Origin: Beroe ovata
Taxonomy: Eukaryota > Ctenophora > Nuda > Beroida > Beroidae
Reading direction: 5' to 3'
Assembly (NCBI GenBank): GCA_946803715.1
Contig: CAMPET010000632.1
Span: forward strand, 1,097-12,346
Length of the DNA stretch: 11,250 nucleotides
The position numbers were made by a program, and so were the translations under genes. Under the pieces are notes generated by a model that was not told the DNA's origin, searched no databases, and worked only from the letters and a program-made list of their open reading frames with translations. Positions within the stretch are counted from its first letter, which is position 1; every line of letters starts with the position of its first letter. Positions 1 to 5,630 of this stretch are shown here, piece after piece.

Positions 1-72
1 GTGTGGGTGTGTGTGTGTGTGTGTGCGTGTGTGTGGTTGTGCTCGCTTATGTATCTGTGTGTGTGTGTATGA
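1..72. repeat. (GT)n microsatellite, interrupted
   Basis: GT dinucleotide tract with interruptions (GGGT, GCGT, GGTTGTGCTCGC) spanning the first 70 or so bases. It may extend upstream of the window. Confidence 0.9.
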
Positions 73-170
73 ATGTAATGAACATTGTACAGCTGTACAT
101 TATGTACATTGTATTGTATACACTGTGTAAACTAACTAGTTAACTAAATTCCCAGGTTTCATTTCTCTAC

Positions 171-284
171 CTTGAATTTTGGCGAAGTGATGGTTTTAGA
201 GGGCTCAACTTTCGTCATTCTACTTCCACGCAGATGGGTTATGGGTACTGTTTCTGATCTCGAGTTGGGTGGTGTCCCTTCAAT
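171..284 (-). CDS. Candidate minus-strand exon (unassigned)
   Basis: On the minus strand, ACTACTCTTGCAG precedes base 284 and TTCAAG/GTAGAG marks a donor at 170. The 114 bases between are open in phase 0 and encode 38 Ser/Thr/Pro/Lys-rich residues (IEGTPPNSRSET to SPKFK), like a disordered linker. A plus-strand frame overlaps it (172-474) without family resemblance. No neighbouring exon was found, so this may be chance. Confidence 0.22.
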
Positions 285-503
285 CTGCAAGAGTAGTGGG
301 GTGAGTATTGACAATTTGCACGTGTCGGGCTATAGTCGTGTTTTTCGCTCGACTAATTTTGAGCAGTTTGTGCAATTGTATACTGCCGCCATACTACTCG
401 AGGAATACCTACTTCTCTCCATTGAACTTACTTTTAGAGTATGTTTTGAGGTAAACCGAATTCTTTCTGCTTAACTTCTTCACATGATACAGGATTATTT
501 CAG

Positions 504-588
504 AGATGGGAAAAGGGGGATGGCATGATATTGGACACAGAGAGGAGGGATGATAGGATGGATTCTTCAGATATTATTCATTCGTCCT
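504..588 (+). CDS. Candidate upstream exon (unassigned)
   Basis: TATTTCAG precedes base 504 and a consensus GTGAGT donor starts at 589. One frame is open across 28 codons plus one base: an acidic/basic peptide starting RWEKGDGM and ending DSSDIIHSS. It could be a further 5' exon of the ANKS1-like gene, but its end phase (1) does not fit the 1683-1793 exon (phase 0), so an intermediate exon would be needed. An alternative acceptor at 492 would extend it by 11 bases. No domain is visible. Confidence 0.3.
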
Positions 589-787
589 GTGAGTAGCGAG
601 ATCTTCGAGTAGTGCAGTACTTCAATTGAATTGATATACGTGGTGATTTGGATTATCACTCACGTTTATATGTGTGTACTCAGTATATTGACATGACAGA
701 CCCATGACAAGTATTAAACAAGCATTGACAAGCATCAACATTCAACCTTTCAACCTCATTAATGACCGATCTTGGTTTTTTGTGCCC

Positions 788-807
788 TAATTATTAATTA
801 ATAATTA
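788..807. repeat. Perfect 20-base AT palindrome
   Basis: TAATTATTAATTAATAATTA equals its own reverse complement over all 20 bases. It contains overlapping TAATTA homeodomain-type cores. It lies in otherwise non-coding sequence, so it may be a chance product of AT-richness or a cruciform-prone site. Confidence 0.8.
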
Positions 808-1101
808 CCCTACTTAAAGAGTTTATACAGCAATTGATTATCACTACATAGCAAGCTGAAGGCAATGTACAAGAGTTTGCCATACCAGGGAAGTGAAATG
901 CTTGTAGACTCTCCAATAGGAAGTAGAATTATACAAATCCATGCTATTTTTAGTTTTACTTATCAGTGATCGTGATAATGTGAAGCTTATCAGTGAAAAT
1001 GATCGTGGTTTGAGCATTTTTGATAGTAGTAAACCACCCTTACTTTAACTAAAACTCGGAAACTTCAAATATACCATGTTCTAGTCTATTTGATCGATCC
1101 T

Positions 1102-1111
1102 CCAAATAAGG
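1102..1111. promoter_or_regulatory. CArG-box match (CCAAATAAGG)
   Basis: It fits the SRF/MADS consensus CC(A/T)6GG exactly and is followed closely by GATAAT. It is the first of a small group of such sites (see 1292, 1599 and 1641) upstream of the first predicted ANKS1-like exon. Confidence 0.35.
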
Positions 1112-1598
1112 AGATGATAATTGCCGATGGATAATACGGATATCATTACTAATTATTCCAGTACCCTTGTCACGCCAACACATATTGCACCCATATATTG
1201 CGTTGGCAGGCTTTTAGCTGCATGAGCATTTGCGTAGTGAGGGCGCACATTTTCAAAAATATATCGCATTTGTCGGGCTAATAGAATACCTCCGTATATG
1301 GTATAATCATTGTAAAACCTACAAGCAGGCAGAGCTTTTTGATTAAATTGACGACAGAGTGGTATATGTGAGCTAAGTGGGTTGAGTAGAGCCTTTTAAG
1401 TGGCTTCGCGTGGACGTTCTATACATTTGTCCTTGTATAGAATGTATAGTGGAACTACTAACAGAATGTATACGGCATTGAAACGATGAAATACAGCACT
1501 TGTACAAATACGAGTAAAAATAGCCGTGCACTGCACACAAAGAAAACACATAACATAACTCTACACTAGCGCAGAGATATATCCACAAATCGGTTAGT

Positions 1599-1650
1599 CC
1601 ATATATGGAATAATCCTCCTTAGCTCGGCCACCCAGCACTCCTTATATGG
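1599..1650. promoter_or_regulatory. Two CArG-box matches 42 bases apart
   Basis: CCATATATGG at 1599-1608 and CCTTATATGG at 1641-1650 both fit CC(A/T)6GG, and both are followed by one base and ATAAT. A near-copy, CCGTATATGG with one mismatch and the same trailing ATAAT, lies at 1292-1301. They sit just upstream of the acceptor at 1682, so they could be intronic enhancer or promoter sites, or copies of a dispersed repeat. Confidence 0.4.
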
Positions 1651-1682
1651 GATAATTCGCTTCTCTGTGCTGGCTCTCTCAG

Positions 1683-2099
1683 GACTCATTGAATTGTTCC
1701 GGCAAACAGAGCCGCCTCTTCCACACACAGGGAAAGTCTAATTACCGCCTCTTGCGCAGGGCGCGGTCCACTGTTACCAAGACAACTGGAGCTGTGAGGG
1801 GTGAGGTGTAGAGTTTCTCATTGCGTGTTGTAACCACTGCCAAGGGGTGAGAACCCCATATTCCCCGATTGGGGTACGGAATACCCAACTTCTGGGGCAC
1901 TGACAGGTTATAAGCTGATTTGGATTAAAAGTGGTTAAACGTTATCGTTGAACAAACACATGTTTGAATTCACCTGTAACTTGACCTATCAATTGATAAG
2001 AGAAATTTCCGTCACTGAAATAAATGAAAAATCGCCGAGAAAAGATGAGAAGTCTGAACCTTTTAGGTGTATACCTTTTGCTTGTGCCTCTTCCCCCCT

Positions 2100-2130
<31 letters not shown>

Positions 2131-5117
2131 GTAACACATTCTGCACTTCAGAACATGGAAACCATATTCGAAGCGCGCTTTCAAACCTCTAACTCCGACT
2201 CACTTCACATTTGCAGCGTTGACAGTCTAGTGACATCATGATATGTACAAGCTCTTTGGTCCAACGTTCATTCTATTTCTAAAATACGTTTCGGCAGGAC
2301 TTGTTTCTGTTTCAGATAATTGTGACAGCTTGAGGGCTTTTCGACAAATCATTTTTTCTCATAGCTAGAGTTTGCAAATCTGACAACATAAAACTGACAA
2401 CACACGATTGATAGCAATGATCTGACAACACTCGCAGTCGGCAACTGTTTCAGGACGGCATGGACAGGTTTGCAAAACTCAGGGAGACGAGTGTGAGTTC
2501 TCGGAACAGACTTCAGTCTACCGACTACAGCTCTGAGTCCACGATTGTGTACGACAACTTCGACAATGTCGTCTCTGACAGGTATGATAGATAGTGATAA
2601 TTTCACGTTATGTCCAATTTCGTCATTTTAAGAGCATCCACAATAGCCTCGAAAGTCGGAATAACTATTATCGGGATATCTCTAGCTTTATGAGTCCTAA
2701 TCGATGTTTTTGGATCCAAGTTTCAAGAGAACGGATCAAGCTCACCTGAGAACTACATGATTACTTTTCAGGTTCACTAACGCATGGAACAGTGGTGATG
2801 ACTTCGAGGAAGAGAATCACTACTCCAACATCTACGATATGAGCAGTGCCGCACCCCGTGAGTGGATGAACCGCGAGAAATTCTTAAAATTGCTCTCGAT
2901 TTTCTACTCATAGACACATAGAGTTCTTCGAAGTCCATCTCTCCGCTCTAATTTCTCCTTCATTCCTCAGCAAGTGACGCCACGCCGGAGTGCGAATATC
3001 AAAACATGACATTCGACCCTGTCAGCTCCACCAGTCCCCCGACTGGAGGGGAAGTATCCCCAGATCCTGTCAAGATGATGCACGACAGCTCCAAGCGGAA
3101 CAGTCTCACCAGAGCAGAGCTCTCACTCGATATCACTCCCGGGACCACTCCCCCGCTCTACAGAGCTCTCATGAACAGGATTGCATCCGGAGGAGGAGGG
3201 GACAAGAAGTCGAGGAGTTTGCCGAGGTCCATGTCCCCGGGGCCGGGGTCGCCCATCATGGGTCGACCCCGGTCAGGGGTGTTCTCAACCGATGAGGATA
3301 TGGTCCCGATACAGGATCAGAACGTGATGAATCCCCTCTTCACCCCTTCACCTGCAGGTAGTCCTTGTCAGAAGAGAAGGACGTTTAATGTGAGGATAGA
3401 GGATGAGGGGGTGTATGATTCACCGGCTAGGTTGAGGAAAGAGGAGGACAAGCCGCCTGAATTGCCGGAGAAATTGCACTCGCCAGCACTCCCACCAAAG
3501 AAGAAATCGCTGAGTCTCAAAATCAGGAGTAGTGTCAGCATTGACAGATCAAAGACCATGGATGGGCGATCCATATCCAAGGACAGGCCCAAGAGTATGA
3601 TGAACTTATCCCGACATTCCAGTACAGGGGGGAGAGGTGTGATACCTCCTCCCCTGCCCACCTCCCCTCCACCCACCACTCTCCCCTTGTCACCCACGGA
3701 TCAGGTGGATTCTCCTCCCTCGCCTGTCCAACTCCCTCCTCCTCCATCCCCTCCTCCTGTGAGTGAGACACCAGTCCCACCTCTCCCCACCCAGCTGCCC
3801 CCTCCCCCACCACCTCTACCTCACATACCACCACCACCCTCTATTTCCACACCTGTGACGTCACAGCCAGCAGCATCTCGAGATAGCTTCCTGAAAGTTC
3901 CTGAACCAGTTGATGAGACAAGTGGAGATGATGATCAGTTTGTGGGATCGCTCATTGCAAAGAGCTCCAAGAGTAACAAACTCGAGAAGAAGATCAGTAG
4001 GAAGAGCACAAAGAAGCAGAAGGAAGCTGAAAAAGTGGAGCAATCGAAACAGATTGTCCAAAAAGATGATGATTTATCGAGATGTTCGACTCTTGCACTG
4101 AAAGATGATTGGGATGAAATCGATAGTATGATGCAGGAGCTGCACTGCGACATAACTCAAACACAAGAAAATATCAGGAGACCGAGTGGGGTACAAAATC
4201 AGCCGGACAAACTCATGGGAGAGTGGCTGACGAAGCTCCAGCTTCAAGAACTCCAGAAACTTCTGGAATTAAACGGATGGGATAATGTGAAGTTTATCAG
4301 AGAGGTTTTGACTGAGGAGGATATGTTTGTTATGGGGATAACAAATGATTTGGTGAGGACAAAACTGCTCAAATCCATGGACACGGATCTACAGGAATTC
4401 AGACATCGCACCCACCCGACAAACGTATCTGATTGGTTGAGAGATCTGGATCTAAGTTGTTACGAGGAGGTTTTTCTGTCTAACAACATGAACACCATCA
4501 CTAGAGTTCTCGAGATTTGGGAGTTGGAGTTGACAAGCGTGCTGGTTATTGAGCCCATGGGCCACAGGAAGAGACTCATGAAATCTATCCGGGACCTGAG
4601 GACTTTCCACTCCGCAGAATCACTGGAAGATCACGTGAAGAAAGAACAGGAGGGCACGAAGCTGGACAAACCCTCCGCCCCAAAATGGACAGAAGATGAT
4701 TTAGTCCGGGGTGTGGATTATGCGGTCAAGTACTACGGTTGTGCTCTCCTTCAAGGTAAAGAGAGCTCCAAGGAAACTGCTATAATTTGTGACAAACAGC
4801 AGGAAAAGATCAAGAAGGATCAGAAAGTTCCGGAATTTCGACTGAGGATCTCCGCAAGCGGGATTGATTTTATCAATGTCGAAACACAGAAATCAACCTG
4901 TCGGTACGAGACAAGCGATATTTCCTTCGTATCCCGGAATAAGAAAAACTTGCAGATTTTCAGTTTCATCACAACGGATAGGAAGCTGGGACTAAAGTTG
5001 TGTCACGTGTTCAAAACAAACACAAGGACACAGACTTTTGAGGCGTGTTCCACGATCGCTCAATCGTTCGGGGTGGCGTTTAGGCTGCAGAAGGAGGCGA
5101 AGAAAGGAGGGAAATAG
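1683..5117 (+). CDS. ANKS1: ANKS1/Odin/AIDA-1-like adaptor (C-terminal part: SAM-SAM-PTB), 4 exons
   Basis: Predicted exons are 1683-1793, 2454-2581, 2772-2857 and 2971-5117. All boundaries are AG/GT and the phases agree (0, 2, 1). Together they give about 823 residues; the last exon alone encodes 703 residues from the ATG at 3006. Counting from that Met: basic/Ser-rich region 30-205, proline-rich region about 212-285 (many PPPP and PPLP runs, SH3/EVH1-ligand style), SAM1 about 403-465 (starts LMGEWLTKLQLQ), SAM2 about 472-532 (starts TNVSDWLRDLDL), PTB domain about 567-695 (VDYAVKYYG to GVAFRLQ). SAM-SAM-PTB order is the signature of ANKS1A/ANKS1B, cytoplasmic/synaptic adaptors downstream of receptor tyrosine kinases. 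The family's ankyrin repeats are absent here, so the true 5' end lies upstream, or this is an ankyrin-less form; the ATG at 2460 has a fair start context (G at -3 and +4). The last exon is certain. The 1683-1793 exon is the weakest, resting on a strong pyrimidine-tract acceptor, an open frame and phase fit. Confidence 0.9.
1844..1886. repeat. Cluster of short hairpin-forming inverted repeats
   Basis: Three small stems lie within 43 bases: GGGGT/ACCCC (1844-1857), CCCC/GGGG (1863-1874) and GGGTA/TACCC (1872-1886). The last two share bases and are mutually exclusive. They lie within the predicted intron 1794-2453. Confidence 0.5.
2105..2130. repeat. (CA)13 microsatellite
   Basis: A perfect CA repeat inside the predicted intron 1794-2453 of the ANKS1-like gene. 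It is uninterrupted, so likely length-polymorphic. Confidence 0.95.
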
Positions 5118-5630
5118 GTTCACATTTTTCCAATCGAATAGGAATGGACATGGGATTGGCGGGGGTTGAATTGAAGAGCTGCAGATTGAGATATAGGACA
5201 ATGTTGAATAGGAGTAGACAAGACAATTAGAAAATGGAATTTTTGGTCCGTCAAATTTAAGTTAACCACATTTACTTTGTAGTGTGTTTAGCTCCAAGAA
5301 AAAAAAAAACACTACAATCAGTGAATGAGTTTTTGTAAATAAACAATACATTCTTCAACTGGTTAATATATGATCTGTGGCCTAGGACTGATAATTCTAG
5401 TAAACAGTCACAGATTTGATAACGTAAAATCTGTTCTAGATAAAAACTTGTATACTAGACGAAATATAACAAATAATAAAAGCATCTCCTCTGGTCACGC
5501 TATATTTTGAAAGTTCTTCTAGCTTAAAACCGCCATATTCATGAAGATCCTGGAAAAACAAAGAAGCTAGGTGCAATTAATTGAACTCAAGTTCTGGGAC
5601 CTCAGATACGTGTGTCTGATTCTTAATGAC
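5118..5630. other. Tail-to-tail spacer and 3' UTRs
   Basis: This stretch lies between the stop of the plus-strand ANKS1-like gene and the stop of the minus-strand CBS gene. It holds a run of about eleven A (5299-5309) and the two plus-strand AATAAA signals. I see no open frame with coding character and no clear AATAAA on the minus strand; a TATATT near 5502 would read as the variant AATATA for the minus gene, which is weak. Confidence 0.6.
5338..5480 (+). terminator. Poly(A) signals of the ANKS1-like gene
   Basis: Two AATAAA hexamers, at 5338-5343 and 5475-5480, lie 221 and 358 bases after the stop at 5115-5117. They are plausible alternative polyadenylation signals for the plus-strand gene. 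The second lies about 150 bases before the minus-strand gene's stop, so the two 3' ends may approach or overlap. Confidence 0.6.

Larger units (their letters stand above)
589..1682. other. Non-coding stretch upstream of the first ANKS1-like exon
   Basis: AT-rich, with frequent stops in all frames and no ankyrin-like peptide. It contains the 20-base palindrome and the CArG-like sites listed separately. A minus-strand frame of 88 codons at 1373-1639 has low-complexity composition and no family resemblance. It could be intron or promoter sequence of the ANKS1-like gene. Confidence 0.5.

Noticed and set aside
172-474. Plus-strand 100-codon frame
   Set aside because: No ankyrin or other family pattern, mixed hydrophobic composition, and no matching splice context; probably chance.
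1773-1786. X-box (RFX) match GTTACC-AA-GACAAC
   Set aside because: It fits RYYNYY-N2-RRNRAC but lies inside the predicted coding exon 1683-1793, where the codons explain it. A chance match to a loose consensus.
3368-3837. Minus-strand open frames opposite the proline-rich region
   Set aside because: They are antisense shadows of C-rich codons; the translations are low-complexity Gly/Glu/Val runs.
3856-3863. TGACGTCA, a perfect CRE site
   Set aside because: It is deep in the large coding exon of the ANKS1-like gene, where it encodes part of a Val-Thr-Ser stretch; no reason to call a promoter there.
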